Shown piece after piece: positions 17,854 to 27,138 of a stretch of 45,651 nt of DNA. Position 1 is the stretch's first letter, and each line of letters starts with the position of its first letter. The notes beneath the pieces were generated by a model. The model made no database searches and had not been told where the DNA came from. It worked only from the letters and a program-made list of their open reading frames with translations. The stretch is from a virus: positions 1-45,651 of the IMG/VR virus record IMGVR_UViG_3300020183_000141; one strand, written 5' to 3'. The position numbers and the translations under genes were made by a program.

Positions 17854-18726
17854 ATGTCTAGAATACTTAAAAGACCAATGTTTAGAATAGGCGGATCAGC
17901 AAACAATGAAGGTATTATGTCAAGTGTAGTACCAACAAGAGCTGGCTATGCAGAACCACAAGGAGCAGCTAATTCATTAGATAATTATCAAATAGATACA
18001 GGAAGTAGTCTCTATAAAAAAGCAATTCAAAATGCTGCAATATTAAATGCTTTGGCAGGTACTGGAAGAAGTCAAAGTGATAGATTATCTGATTTATTAA
18101 TTAGAGGTGGACTTAGAACGATGTCAGAAACACCTAGAGGAGGGTTGTTTCCAACACTAGCAAAAGCTTTTCAAGAACCAGTTGAACAATATTTAAAATC
18201 AGGTGAAACTGAAGATTTATTTCAAAGACAATTAAGATTAACAGGTGCTACACAAGCGATGACTTCTGAAGAAGCATTAGAACTTGCAAAATTAAAATAT
18301 GGTATGGAAGCAGGAAAAGAACAAGAACAAAGAAAAAAAGAATTAATGCAACAATATGGATTAGATTACACTGAAGCTAATATTTTTCAAAATTTTTTAA
18401 ATCAAAGAGATGCCATAGGTAAAACAGTAGGTCTTCCGGTGTCTAATAGACCTATATTTTTAGCTCTTAAAAAAGGAAAATATGAAGTTACAGGTATTAA
18501 AGGTATGCCAGAAGGAATTTATTATGATCCTAAAACAAATAAATATGTTAAAATTAAATCAGGAACTTCTATTATAGGAAATAGTATTCAAGATGTTATA
18601 AAACCAGAAAATCAAGTAATATCACAACAATCTTATAGAGACTATATTAATGAAGAATTGGCGAAAAAACAAAGACAAAAAATAGAAGCTGAAGGATATA
18701 CTTCGTTTGATAGTTCTTCACCGTAG
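17854..18726 (+). CDS. Internal/structural protein with FRIGG N-terminal motif
   Basis: This 290-residue protein begins MSRILKRPMFRIGGSANNEGIMSS, a motif start that recurs in marine phage proteins next to internal-virion genes. A long helical, Gln/Lys-rich middle follows (ELAKLKYGMEAGKEQEQRKK). It ends with a charged tail and Ser-rich terminus. No enzymatic signature is visible. A weak ribosome site precedes it. It probably works with its two neighbours as an internal or ejection protein. Confidence 0.55.
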   Translation: MSRILKRPMFRIGGSANNEGIMSSVVPTRAGYAEPQGAANSLDNYQIDTGSSLYKKAIQNAAILNALAGTGRSQSDRLSDLLIRGGLRTMSETPRGGLFPTLAKAFQEPVEQYLKSGETEDLFQRQLRLTGATQAMTSEEALELAKLKYGMEAGKEQEQRKKELMQQYGLDYTEANIFQNFLNQRDAIGKTVGLPVSNRPIFLALKKGKYEVTGIKGMPEGIYYDPKTNKYVKIKSGTSIIGNSIQDVIKPENQVISQQSYRDYINEELAKKQRQKIEAEGYTSFDSSSP

Positions 18727-18734
18727 GAGATTAA

Positions 18735-21700
18735 ATGGAAGAGGAAGATGTTGTATTACGTCCTATAAGTTTAAAACCTTTTGAACAAGGAAGTGAAACA
18801 AATGCTTTTATTGCAGCTGCTGCAGGTATAGCATCAGGATTATTAAAAATACCTGAAGGAGTTTTTTCGTTAGCTGCTGAATTAATAGATTTAGGCTTAG
18901 ATACCAATAAAGCAGCAGATGTAGAAAAATTTTTTGATAAAATTAATCCGTTTGAAGAAGTTGCAAAAGAAAGAGCAATTGGAAAAATAACAGAAGCATT
19001 AACCTCAATTGCAATACCAGGAACTGTTGGATTTAAGGCAGCAACCGGTTTAGCTGATAAGGCTATTAAAGCAAGAAAAGCAGGATCTTATGCTAATTTA
19101 AAAAGTCCAAATGTTATGAAAGCATTAGGAAGAGCAGAAGAATTAAACTCTAAAGCTAAAATACAAAGATTTTCAGCGGGTGTTGTAGGAGGTGCAGGGG
19201 GAGAAGCTTTTGTAGCTGATGTAGAGGATCTTGGAACTATTGGAGATATGTTTGAAGCAGGTCCTACACAATTAGAAGATGTAACAGATGAAGGTGGAAG
19301 AGAAGATGCCGGAAGAAAATTATTAAATAGACTTAAATTTGGTTCAGAATCATTATTAATTACTCCTTTTGTATATGGTGTTGGTAAAGGAATTAAAGCT
19401 GCTGCAACTAGAGGTGAACGTTTAGAATATAGTAATTCTCAATTAGATAAAACTTTTAATCAAATTTTTTCTGCATTTAGAGCAAGAGGGGCTAAACCTC
19501 AAGAAATATTTGAAGCTAAGATGTTTGAAAAAGGAGCCACTGCTTCAGACGTTAATAGCGCAATGGAAATTGTTAAACGAATAGATAGTGATGTAGATAG
19601 AATGTTTCCATCATTAAAATCCACATTTAATAAATCTACTAAAAAAGAAAAGACACAAGTGTTAAAAGAAATAAATGATGCAATGTTTTCTGGTAAATTA
19701 GATGAAGTAATGCCTCTTGAAACAAGACAAAAATTAACTAATACTTTAGAAGCTAAAGGATTGCCACAAGAGAATATAAATAATTTATTTCAAAGTATAG
19801 ATTTAGCTAGAGGAAAATTTACTCAATTAATTGAAACAAGTTCTAATGCACCTAAAGATATTGATAATTTAAAAAATTTATTAGGAACTAGAGTAAAAGA
19901 TTATTTAGGAAATACTTATAGAATATTTGAAGATAAATCAATTATTCCTTTTTCAAATTATAAACCTTCTGATGAAGTTATTAATAAAACAAAAGAATTA
20001 TTTAAAAGATATCATAGGTTTGCTAATAGAAATAATCCTAATTTTGATCCTATTAAAAACGCACTTACTGATCAAGAAGCAGATACATTAGTTAGTAATG
20101 TTTTAAAAAATGCAGTTGAAGCAAAATCTCCAAAACAATTATCATTTACAAAATATATTAATTTAACCCCTGCCTCTAACGATGTAACTAGTAAAAAATT
20201 TTTTAAACGAATCGTTACTAGAGATATTGATAGTAAAAAAGTAGATGAAGTTATTGGTGAAGGTAGTAAAATATTTAATGAACTATTTGGAAAAATAGAA
20301 GATCCAAGATTCTCTATTTACACCGGAGTATCAAGACTATCTGCTGTTGCAAGAAGAAATGAACTTTTAGAAAATTTAGCTAAAAATGATGATGTTATAA
20401 AACAACAAGTTGCTTCAGGTGTAAAAGCAGGAGTTCCTGGACAAAAAGGATTTTTCTTTACTGCAGATGAAGTAAAAAATTTAACAGCAGAAAGAGCATT
20501 ACCTAATCAAGAAATAGTGGCATTAGATGATTATTTAACTCCATTTTTTAAAGATGAGTTTGCAGTTAATCCTTTACAAGGAATGTATACTTCTAAACCA
20601 ATAGCAGAAGCTTTAGGTGATTCATCAAAAGCATTTAAATTTTTATTTGAACCAAGAGCCGGAGCTACTGCAGCAGAAAAAGCTGGAACATGGGCATATA
20701 GAAATTTAATATTAGCTCCAAAAGGTTTTGCACAAGTAGCTAAAACTGTTTTAGCTCCTGTTACGCATTTTAGAAATTTATTTTCTGCAACAGCATTTTC
20801 TGCTTCAAATGGTATATTTTTTGAAAATCCAAGAGTGGTAGCCGAGGCTTTTAAAGACGCTTTTGGAGTATTACAAGTTGGAACAAGGACAGCAGAAGCT
20901 AACGCAAGGTATAGACAACTCTTAGAATTAGGAGTGGTCAACTCACAAGTTCAATTAGGAGATGTTAAGAATCTTTTAAGAGATTTAAAATTTGGAAACG
21001 ATTTAAATATTGATAAACCATTAAACTCAATGGGACAAAAATTATTTGGTTTAACTACTAGAGGATTAAAAAAGGGACAAAAATTTGCTGAAGATTTATA
21101 TACTGCAGAAGATGATTTATTTAAAATAACTAATTTTGCAGTTGAAAGACTTAGATTAAAAAATGCTTATTTAAATGCAGGAAGAGAAGTAACAGAACAA
21201 TTTTTAGATCAAGAAGCTGCTAACATTGTAAGAAATACGGTGCCTAATTATGCATATGTGTCGGATACTGTTAGAGCATTAAGAAGGCTTCCTCTTGGAA
21301 CTTTTATGTCATTTCCGTCTGAAATATTAAGAACGACTACTAATATTGCTTTTAGAGCAATAAAAGAAATACAAGATCCTGCTTTAAGAAGCATTGGGTT
21401 AAAAAGATTAACAGGATTAACCACTGTATTAGTAGCTGCTCCAATAGGACTGCAATCAGGATTTCAAGCTTTGTATGATGTAAGTAATGAAGAGTTAGAT
21501 GCACTTAGAAGATATTTACCTGAATGGTCTAAAAATTCTACAATATTACCAATTAGAGATGAAAATACTGGTGAGTTAAAATACATAGATTTCAGTCATG
21601 GTAATGCTTATGACACTGTAATCAGACCCCTTCAAACATTGTTAAATAATGTTCAAAATGGAATTACTGATGAAAAAGCTTTGATGGGAGATTTTTTAAA

Positions 21701-22676
21701 AGGAATTACTCAAGCTGCAGGAGAACTTGCTTCTCCTTTTATAACAGAAGCGATTTATACAGAAGCTCTTGCTGATTTGCTCATAAGAGGTGGTAGAACA
21801 AGAGAAGGTAGACCAATTTTTACAGATACACAATTTAAAACAGAACCTGGAACAGTAATTAAAAATTCAATAGAACACTTAGCTGAATCAATGTTGCCTT
21901 TTTCATTTCCACAATTAACTAGACTTTATCAAGCTGCTGCCGATAAACCATCTGAAAGAGGTGAAACGTTTGAATTACCTGATGAATTATTAGGATTTTT
22001 TGGTTACAGAGCAGTTAAAGTAGACCCTATAAAATCTTTAGGATTTAAACTTGCAGATTATCAAAGAGGGATAAGAGAATCAAGACAGTTATTTACTGGA
22101 GGAGAAGAAAGTCTTTTAAAAGGAGGACCTAAAACTCCTAATGATGTTATTGAAAGATTTTTAGCATCTAACAAAGCAAGATTTTTAACTATAAAAAATT
22201 TAAAAAAAGATATTGATGCAGCTGAAACTTTAGGAACTAACTCATCTTTAATTTTAAGAGAGTTTTCTGACAGACAACTTAATAATGATTATAGAACAAT
22301 AAAAAATAATAGATTTACTCCTTATGTACCTTCTGCAAATATACTAAGAGAGTTAGAACAAATATCTCAAAGAACAGGGGTTCCTAATCCATTTACGCAA
22401 GCATTAGGTACTATTCAACAATTAACTAGAATCTTATCTTCTATACCTCTTTCAGAAAATATTGATGACTTTATTGACATAAAAGATTTTTTATTTGAAG
22501 AAGAACCTTTAATAGAAACACCTCCATTACCAATTCAACCAATGCCAAATGTTTCTATTTTAACACCCCCTATACAACAAGTAGCAGGATTACAAAACGG
22601 CTTGACACCAACTGAAAGTGCATTATTAAGTCCTGAGGAACAACGAATTAGATTAAGACAAAGAGGATTAGCGTAA
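18735..22676 (+). CDS. Giant internal virion protein (1313 aa)
   Basis: The largest protein of the window starts after TAGGAGATTAA. Near the N-terminus a hydrophobic Ala/Gly/Leu segment (about 24-50; IAAAAGIASGLLKIPEGVFS) is followed by long Lys/Glu-rich helical stretches. Other hydrophobic segments are near residues 640-700 and about 885-905 (TGLTTVLVAAPIGLQSGFQA). The C-terminus is Pro-rich. I see no lysozyme or protease motif, unlike T7 gp16. Size, position and composition fit a protein ejected with the DNA that lines the cell-envelope channel, but this is inference. The stop overlaps the next start. Confidence 0.6.
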   Translation: MEEEDVVLRPISLKPFEQGSETNAFIAAAAGIASGLLKIPEGVFSLAAELIDLGLDTNKAADVEKFFDKINPFEEVAKERAIGKITEALTSIAIPGTVGFKAATGLADKAIKARKAGSYANLKSPNVMKALGRAEELNSKAKIQRFSAGVVGGAGGEAFVADVEDLGTIGDMFEAGPTQLEDVTDEGGREDAGRKLLNRLKFGSESLLITPFVYGVGKGIKAAATRGERLEYSNSQLDKTFNQIFSAFRARGAKPQEIFEAKMFEKGATASDVNSAMEIVKRIDSDVDRMFPSLKSTFNKSTKKEKTQVLKEINDAMFSGKLDEVMPLETRQKLTNTLEAKGLPQENINNLFQSIDLARGKFTQLIETSSNAPKDIDNLKNLLGTRVKDYLGNTYRIFEDKSIIPFSNYKPSDEVINKTKELFKRYHRFANRNNPNFDPIKNALTDQEADTLVSNVLKNAVEAKSPKQLSFTKYINLTPASNDVTSKKFFKRIVTRDIDSKKVDEVIGEGSKIFNELFGKIEDPRFSIYTGVSRLSAVARRNELLENLAKNDDVIKQQVASGVKAGVPGQKGFFFTADEVKNLTAERALPNQEIVALDDYLTPFFKDEFAVNPLQGMYTSKPIAEALGDSSKAFKFLFEPRAGATAAEKAGTWAYRNLILAPKGFAQVAKTVLAPVTHFRNLFSATAFSASNGIFFENPRVVAEAFKDAFGVLQVGTRTAEANARYRQLLELGVVNSQVQLGDVKNLLRDLKFGNDLNIDKPLNSMGQKLFGLTTRGLKKGQKFAEDLYTAEDDLFKITNFAVERLRLKNAYLNAGREVTEQFLDQEAANIVRNTVPNYAYVSDTVRALRRLPLGTFMSFPSEILRTTTNIAFRAIKEIQDPALRSIGLKRLTGLTTVLVAAPIGLQSGFQALYDVSNEELDALRRYLPEWSKNSTILPIRDENTGELKYIDFSHGNAYDTVIRPLQTLLNNVQNGITDEKALMGDFLKGITQAAGELASPFITEAIYTEALADLLIRGGRTREGRPIFTDTQFKTEPGTVIKNSIEHLAESMLPFSFPQLTRLYQAAADKPSERGETFELPDELLGFFGYRAVKVDPIKSLGFKLADYQRGIRESRQLFTGGEESLLKGGPKTPNDVIERFLASNKARFLTIKNLKKDIDAAETLGTNSSLILREFSDRQLNNDYRTIKNNRFTPYVPSANILRELEQISQRTGVPNPFTQALGTIQQLTRILSSIPLSENIDDFIDIKDFLFEEEPLIETPPLPIQPMPNVSILTPPIQQVAGLQNGLTPTESALLSPEEQRIRLRQRGLA

Positions 22677-22897
22677 TGGCAAATGGTAGAGAACCAAAGA
22701 CAACAGGTGAACATATTGTAGCTCTTTATGGCCATATAACTGGCGTAAAAAGAGATTTAAAAGAACTTCGAGAAGAGTCTTCACAAATGCATTCTAAATT
22801 TGAAAGTAAATTTGATAAGTTGACTTGGTGGATCATCGGAGGACTTGGATCAACCATAGCACTTCTACTCACACTAGCTTTTAATTTAATAAAATAA
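22676..22897 (+). CDS. Holin-like protein (XhlA-type layout)
   Basis: This 73-residue protein has a charged, coiled-coil-prone N-terminal half (VKRDLKELREESSQMHSKFESK). One hydrophobic segment follows at about residues 50-72 (WWIIGGLGSTIALLLTLAF) with a short end. That is the layout of XhlA-type haemolysin/holin proteins. It is far from the endolysin genes at 33.1-34.2 kb, so the holin role is inferred from its shape only. It overlaps the giant gene by one base (TAATG), and a weak stem-loop follows its stop. Confidence 0.5.
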   Translation: MANGREPKTTGEHIVALYGHITGVKRDLKELREESSQMHSKFESKFDKLTWWIIGGLGSTIALLLTLAFNLIK

Positions 22898-22914
22898 ACT
22901 ATTGATTATAGTTT
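22896..22914 (+). terminator. Weak stem-loop after the holin-like gene
   Basis: A 7-bp stem (AAACTAT/ATAGTTT) with a 5-base loop overlaps the TAA stop and is followed by a T/A-rich stretch. It is AT-only in strength, so it may terminate poorly. The downstream TATATT at about 22923-22928 may act as a -10 for the speD-like gene, with TTGATT upstream at 22902-22907. Confidence 0.3.
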
Positions 22915-22936
22915 TAAAAAAATATATTAGGCGTTT

Positions 22937-23365
22937 ATGAATAAAGTTTTAGTGCATAAACATCTTATCATAAGAGCAGAAGCAAAAAATCCTCCAATGG
23001 ATGTTGCTGTTCTTCGCAAATGGTTTCAAAAATTTATAAATGAAATTGGAATGAAAGTTATGATGGGTCCTTATATTAAATATTCTAACATGATTGGTAA
23101 TCGTGGAATTACCGGAGTTGCAATCATAGAAACATCTCACATTGTAATGCATGTTTGGGACGAACCTGATCCCGCCTTGCTTCAGTTTGATGTTTACTCC
23201 TGCGGCGAGTTTGATCCTGAAACAATATGCAATAAGATAAAGAAAGATTTTAATACTACAAAAATAGAATACAAGTTTTTAGATAGAGAACACGACTTAC
23301 AAGAAATACATACTATTACTTTTAATCAATCAAATCATTATAAATATGATGAACTAGGATATTGA
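22937..23365 (+). CDS. speD: S-adenosylmethionine decarboxylase-like (SpeD family) pyruvoyl enzyme
   Basis: This 142-residue protein is a member of the short prokaryotic AdoMet decarboxylase family. The serine that would form the pyruvoyl group is S67 in ETSHIVMHVWDE, with H72 and C89 at the positions of the catalytic His and Cys. There are two extra residues before the Cys compared with the classical spacing. The residue before the serine is Thr, not the usual Glu. In the family the enzyme makes decarboxylated AdoMet for spermidine synthesis, but some relatives decarboxylate ornithine or arginine instead, so the substrate is open. The next gene is hsp20; speD and hsp20 are also known from T4-like cyanophages. 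Family membership is clear, activity is not. Confidence 0.75.
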   Translation: MNKVLVHKHLIIRAEAKNPPMDVAVLRKWFQKFINEIGMKVMMGPYIKYSNMIGNRGITGVAIIETSHIVMHVWDEPDPALLQFDVYSCGEFDPETICNKIKKDFNTTKIEYKFLDREHDLQEIHTITFNQSNHYKYDELGY

Positions 23366-23447
23366 AATTATAAAATAAATCATTATATATATCCAAGACT
23401 GCATCATGTGGATGGGTCAATTAACTTGCTTAACAAAGGAGATAATT

Positions 23448-23870
23448 ATGACAAACCTAGAAGTTTTCAATAATTTAAGCAAACAAATGTTCAATGGATC
23501 AACAAAGTTTTTTGATGATACCTTTGAAAATATTTTTGACACGTGGTCAAAAGTACAATCATTTCCTTTCTATAACGTAGTAAAATACTCAAAAGGTAAA
23601 TACGGATTAGAAATCGGTTTAGCTGGCTACAATAAAGAGAATGTACTTGTAGAAGTTAAAGACGGCATCTTAACAGTAGAAGGTAAAGTAGATACTAAAG
23701 GTGTAGACTATATTAAACAAGGTCTAGCGTTTAGACAATTTTTCAAACAGTTTGAATTAGCTAAAGATGTAATAGTTGATGAAGCTGAAATGAAAGATGG
23801 TTTACTTAAAATTAAATTTGGTTTTAACGAACCTAAAGAAATTGAAGGCATTAAAATAAACATTAAATAA
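23448..23870 (+). CDS. Hsp20/alpha-crystallin small heat-shock protein
   Basis: The start at 23448 is chosen because AAAGGAG (23436-23442) stands just before it. An upstream ATG at 23406 has no good ribosome site and adds non-conserved residues. The 140-residue product has an N-terminal helix and an alpha-crystallin domain with YGLEIGLAGYNKENVLVEVK, ILTVEGK and the late DGLLKIKFGF strand. The final residues (IEGIKINIK) supply the I-x-I-type tail. It would act as a holdase that keeps proteins soluble, perhaps in virion assembly. It converges on the SNF2-like gene, with a shared hairpin between. Confidence 0.85.
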   Translation: MTNLEVFNNLSKQMFNGSTKFFDDTFENIFDTWSKVQSFPFYNVVKYSKGKYGLEIGLAGYNKENVLVEVKDGILTVEGKVDTKGVDYIKQGLAFRQFFKQFELAKDVIVDEAEMKDGLLKIKFGFNEPKEIEGIKINIK

Positions 23871-23886
23871 TGTTCCCTTACAATGA

Positions 23887-23916
23887 GGAGGAGTGGAAAT
23901 TTATATCCACTCCTTC
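23887..23916. terminator. Bidirectional stem-loop between hsp20 and the SNF2-like gene
   Basis: An 11-position stem centred on GGAGTGGA (23890-23897) and TCCACTCC (23906-23913), with an 8-base AT loop and one G-T pair, lies between two convergent genes. It overlaps the last codons of the minus-strand gene. The strong stem in an otherwise AT-rich junction suggests a terminator serving both strands. There is no classic T-run. Confidence 0.55.
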
Positions 23917-25334
23917 AACTCTTCTCCCATAATTTGGGTTGCAATATCAACTTTAGTTCTTAAAGCTTTTACAATTTTTTCATCTACAGTTTCTTCTGCA
24001 ATAATATCAATATAGGTCATTGGTTTTTCTTGACCGATACGATCAATACGTGCTTCAGATTGCTGGCGTTTTTCTAAATCATATCCGTTAGAATAATAAA
24101 TCATAGTAGATGCACCTGTTAATGTAATTCCATAGCCACCAGTTTGAGGTGTGCCTACAATAAATCTTACCGGACTATTTAGATCTTGAATTAGTTTAAT
24201 TGCCTTCTGTCTATCATCTGTAGATGTATCTCCATAATAAGTAACAACAGAATTATCTCCATATTCTTTTTTAATTGCTTCAACAATAACTTCTATATCA
24301 TATCTATAGTGAGCCCATATAACTGCTTTACCTTCCATTTCAGATAAAACATCCATCAATTCATCTAGTCTATTACTTGCAATCTTTTGTGTTTGACCAT
24401 CATCAGATTTAAAATGACCACAAGTTATTTGATGTAGTCTCATTAATTGAGTTATAACATTATGTGTTGTAGTTAATTTTCCATTCAATGTTGCAAGTGC
24501 AATCTCTTTCATTTGTTTATAAACTTTTTTTTGTTCTTCAGTTAATTGAATAGTTCTTTTCATATAAGTTTTAGGTGGCAGATCTAAACAATCATCTTTT
24601 AAAACTCTATGTGAAAATGGTTTTATTTTTTCTGAAAGCTCTCCAAGATTTCTATAACCAACTACAATTTCTATTTGTCTTCCACTTACCATTATCTTTC
24701 TCATTAACGCATATCTAGTTCTAAAACTATAATATGATTGTTGATCTAATAACCAAGGATCTAAAAAAGCACATTGAGTAAATAAATCTAAGGGAGATTT
24801 AGTTACCGGTGATCCTGTTAATATTCTTTTATAAGCAACATGTTTTCCAAGTTCAATTATATTTTTAGTTCTATTGGCTCCTGGATTTTTTATTGTAGTA
24901 GATTCATCTATTGCCATTAAAGTTTTATGACAATTTAAAAATTTATATGCAAATTGTTTTCCTTTTTTAGTAGACAATGCTTCAACATTCATAATTAAAA
25001 TATGAAGATCATGATCTGATTTAAATAAAATATTTAATTCTTTTTCTTTAGATTTACTTGCAGTAGACTCCCATAATACTATTTTCTTTTCTATATGATC
25101 TGGCATATGGATTGGTATTTCAGAGTCAAACCAGTTCTTATAAACACCTTTAGGAGCTACAATTAAAGCGCCATTTATATGGCCTTTATCATAAAGCATT
25201 GACATATTATCTATTAATACTTTAGACTTACCGGTCCCCATTTCCATAAAATAAGCAAATACTTTTTTATCCCAAGACATTTCTAATGCCTTTAATTGAT
25301 GCGCAAATGGCTTTGTCTTAAACTTGTAATGCAT
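23901..25334 (-). CDS. SNF2-family helicase/ATPase (SF2)
   Basis: This 477-residue protein has the SF2 motifs in order: Walker A MGTGKS at about 32-37, motif II IDES at 142-145 (a DE-S-T variant of DEAD/DEAH), and motif III LTGSP at 172-176. The C-terminal lobe has VIWAHYRYDIE and the SNF2-typical QQSEARIDRIGQ at about 433-444. It would be an ATP-driven DNA translocase that remodels protein-DNA complexes. It is among the few minus-strand genes and has its own strong promoter at 25364-25392. Similar enzymes sit beside replication genes in marine phages, where they may aid replication or repair. Confidence 0.85.
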   Translation of the reverse strand: MHYKFKTKPFAHQLKALEMSWDKKVFAYFMEMGTGKSKVLIDNMSMLYDKGHINGALIVAPKGVYKNWFDSEIPIHMPDHIEKKIVLWESTASKSKEKELNILFKSDHDLHILIMNVEALSTKKGKQFAYKFLNCHKTLMAIDESTTIKNPGANRTKNIIELGKHVAYKRILTGSPVTKSPLDLFTQCAFLDPWLLDQQSYYSFRTRYALMRKIMVSGRQIEIVVGYRNLGELSEKIKPFSHRVLKDDCLDLPPKTYMKRTIQLTEEQKKVYKQMKEIALATLNGKLTTTHNVITQLMRLHQITCGHFKSDDGQTQKIASNRLDELMDVLSEMEGKAVIWAHYRYDIEVIVEAIKKEYGDNSVVTYYGDTSTDDRQKAIKLIQDLNSPVRFIVGTPQTGGYGITLTGASTMIYYSNGYDLEKRQQSEARIDRIGQEKPMTYIDIIAEETVDEKIVKALRTKVDIATQIMGEELKEWI

Positions 25335-25363
25335 ATATAATAGTTAGTTCTTTCTATTGAAAA

Positions 25364-25392
25364 CATATATAGATTAATATACAAGATGTCAA
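25364..25392 (-). promoter_or_regulatory. Sigma70-type promoter for the SNF2-like gene
   Basis: Read on the minus strand: TTGACA (25392-25387), 17 bases, TATATG (25369-25364). The -35 box overlaps the start codon of the plus-strand gene at 25386, so expression of the two divergent genes could interfere. Confidence 0.6.
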
Positions 25393-25751
25393 GAATGGAA
25401 AAAAATAAAGTTTACGTTATTCAAGATGTACCAGGCACAAGGGAAGGAAGACCCAAGATTAATATTATTGGTGCCTCACAGTTTGGTTCACTAAAAGTTC
25501 TGCTTCCAGAAAATGCACAAATTATATTAAGTGCAGGACCTGTTGTATTTAAGTTACGACTGTTGCTAAAAGATTACACTTCAGAAGATTATTTACTACT
25601 TACAGGTGATCCTGCAATAATTGGTGTTGCCTGTTCAATTGTATCTGATATAACAAATGGCAAGTATAAATTATTAAAATGGGATAAACAAGAAAGGAGA
25701 TATTATCCAATTGAAATTGACTTGTATCAAAAATCTGAGACGAGCACTTGA
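25386..25751 (+). CDS. Hypothetical protein (121 aa)
   Basis: This protein is not recognised. It reads VYVIQDVPGTREGRPKINIIGASQFG, then alternating strands (KVLLPENAQIILSAGPVVFKLRLLLKDY) and ends with a charged tail. It looks like a small mixed alpha/beta protein without cysteine metal sites, signal peptide or membrane segment. No clear ribosome site precedes the ATG; M4 is an alternative start. It is first in the plus-strand replication module, and a consensus promoter lies just after its stop. Confidence 0.6.
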   Translation: MSRMEKNKVYVIQDVPGTREGRPKINIIGASQFGSLKVLLPENAQIILSAGPVVFKLRLLLKDYTSEDYLLLTGDPAIIGVACSIVSDITNGKYKLLKWDKQERRYYPIEIDLYQKSETST

Positions 25752-25776
25752 CAAACGTAATTTAAGGGATTATAAT
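25748..25776 (+). promoter_or_regulatory. Consensus sigma70 promoter for the replication operon
   Basis: A perfect TTGACA (25748-25753) and a perfect TATAAT (25771-25776) are separated by exactly 17 bases, 24 bases before the start at 25800. This is the best promoter match in the window and is likely read by host RNA polymerase early in infection, driving the genes at 25800-33082. Confidence 0.75.
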
Positions 25777-25799
25777 ATACAGAATAGAAAGGTAATAAT

Positions 25800-26348
25800 A
25801 TGACAATAAATTTTGAACAAGACCGAGTAGAATCAGTTACACAAATTGATGCGGCAAAAACTTTATCTGATAAAGTTTTAAAGTTAAAAGATTTAGAAGA
25901 CGAAATTTTAAATGCAGAAGAAAGCATTAATAAATTAAAAGAACAAGCACGAATACTTTCTCAAATAGAAATTCCTGTTATGATGCAGGAAATGCACATT
26001 ACAAAATTAAAGCTTAAAGATGGTGAATCTGTAGAGGTTAAACCTTTTTACAGTGCATCCATTATTCCTGAAGTTCAGGAACAAGCTTTTACATGGCTTC
26101 GTAACAACGGCTTAGGTGATATCATTAAAAACGATATCACTGTTACCTTTGGTCGTGGCGAAGATAACAAGGCAGCACAATATGCTGTCCTTGCGCGAGG
26201 TCAGGGTTTTGAACCAGTCCAGAAGGTAGGTGTTCATGCCCAGACACTCAAGGCTGTGGTCAGAGAGCGTATCGAATCTGGACAGGATATGCCCTCTGAT
26301 CTATTTAAAACGTTTGCAGGTAACCAAACAAAAATAACAAGGAGATAA
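25800..26348 (+). CDS. Conserved phage replication-module protein, coiled coil
   Basis: This 182-residue protein has a coiled-coil segment at about residues 20-56 (KVLKLKDLEDEILNAEESIN). The C-terminal block with GVHAQTLKAVVRERIESGQD and MPSDLFKTFAG is typical of a phage family found beside DNA replication genes, whose function I do not know. The segment encoding about residues 115-165 is clearly richer in G+C than its neighbours. It has an AAAGGTAATAAT ribosome site and is followed after 3 bases by the next gene. Confidence 0.6.
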   Translation: MTINFEQDRVESVTQIDAAKTLSDKVLKLKDLEDEILNAEESINKLKEQARILSQIEIPVMMQEMHITKLKLKDGESVEVKPFYSASIIPEVQEQAFTWLRNNGLGDIIKNDITVTFGRGEDNKAAQYAVLARGQGFEPVQKVGVHAQTLKAVVRERIESGQDMPSDLFKTFAGNQTKITRR

Positions 26349-26351
26349 TCG

Positions 26352-27089
26352 ATGCAAGAAGCGAGAAACGAGAAACAAGTAGCAGTAAAAAAAGAAGCAC
26401 CATTGCCTTCAAAAATATCTTTTGAAGTTGATGCACATGCTGGTTTTGAGAATGTAAAGCAAGGTAGTTTAGCTTTACCTATCTTAAAACTATTACAGAA
26501 TGGATCAGCAGAAGCACAGAAGCGAAATCAAGCTTATGTAGAAGGTGCTGAACCAGGAATGTTACTAAATACAGTAACAAAGAAAGTTTATGACGGTGCG
26601 AAAGGAATAGACGTAATTCCATGTCACTATAAACTTGAATATCAAGAATGGTCAGATTTTGGAACAGGTGCAGGAAGACCTGAACAAATATACACAGATA
26701 CTTCTGATATAATAACTAAAACTACGAAAGACCAAATGGGTAAGGATAGACTTCCAAATGGAAATTACATTCTTACAGTTGGTCAACATTTTGTTTTAGT
26801 ATTAGACAATGATGGTACTACAGAAACTGCTTTAATATCTATGAGTTCATCTCAAGGAAAAATAAGCAGAAAATGGAATGCTATGATGATGTCTATCTCA
26901 TTAAATGGTAAAAATGGTGTATACACTCCACCATCATTCAGCCACATTTATAAACTAAAAACCATATTAAATTCCGGTAAAGGAAACCAATGGTATGGAT
27001 ACAGTGTAGAAAAAGTTGGTCCTGTACAGGATCAAGCTGCATATGAAAGAGCTAAACAGTTCTATCAGTCATTGGCTAACGGAAAATAA
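26352..27089 (+). CDS. Conserved phage protein, possible ssDNA-binding protein
   Basis: This 245-residue protein carries block motifs that recur in phage replication regions: GFENVKQGSLALPILKLLQ, VTKKVYDGAKGIDVIPCHY, ISMSSSQGKISRKWNAMMMS. The family is abundant next to primase and polymerase genes, and its fold and abundance suggest a single-stranded-DNA-binding role. No OB-fold signature is clear by eye, and the start could differ by a few residues. An AAGGAGATAATCG ribosome site precedes the ATG. A strong hairpin follows the gene. Confidence 0.5.
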   Translation: MQEARNEKQVAVKKEAPLPSKISFEVDAHAGFENVKQGSLALPILKLLQNGSAEAQKRNQAYVEGAEPGMLLNTVTKKVYDGAKGIDVIPCHYKLEYQEWSDFGTGAGRPEQIYTDTSDIITKTTKDQMGKDRLPNGNYILTVGQHFVLVLDNDGTTETALISMSSSQGKISRKWNAMMMSISLNGKNGVYTPPSFSHIYKLKTILNSGKGNQWYGYSVEKVGPVQDQAAYERAKQFYQSLANGK

Positions 27090-27096
27090 TTAAACT

Positions 27097-27123
27097 ATTG
27101 AGTGGCGCAAAACGCCACTCAAT
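27097..27123 (+). terminator. Strong hairpin after the SSB-like gene
   Basis: An 11-bp perfect stem (ATTGAGTGGCG / CGCCACTCAAT) with a CAAAA loop is followed by TAAATAAAG. It is GC-rich at its core in AT-rich surroundings. It may terminate partially or set mRNA levels between this and the primase gene, which begins 15 bases downstream. Confidence 0.6.
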
Positions 27124-27138
27124 TAAATAAAGTGGGAT

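Noticed and set aside
23406-23447. Upstream ATG extending the Hsp20 protein by 14 residues
   Set aside because: No ribosome site precedes it and the added residues (MWMGQLTCLTKEII) are unlike Hsp20 N-termini. The ATG at 23448 has AAAGGAG at the right distance.
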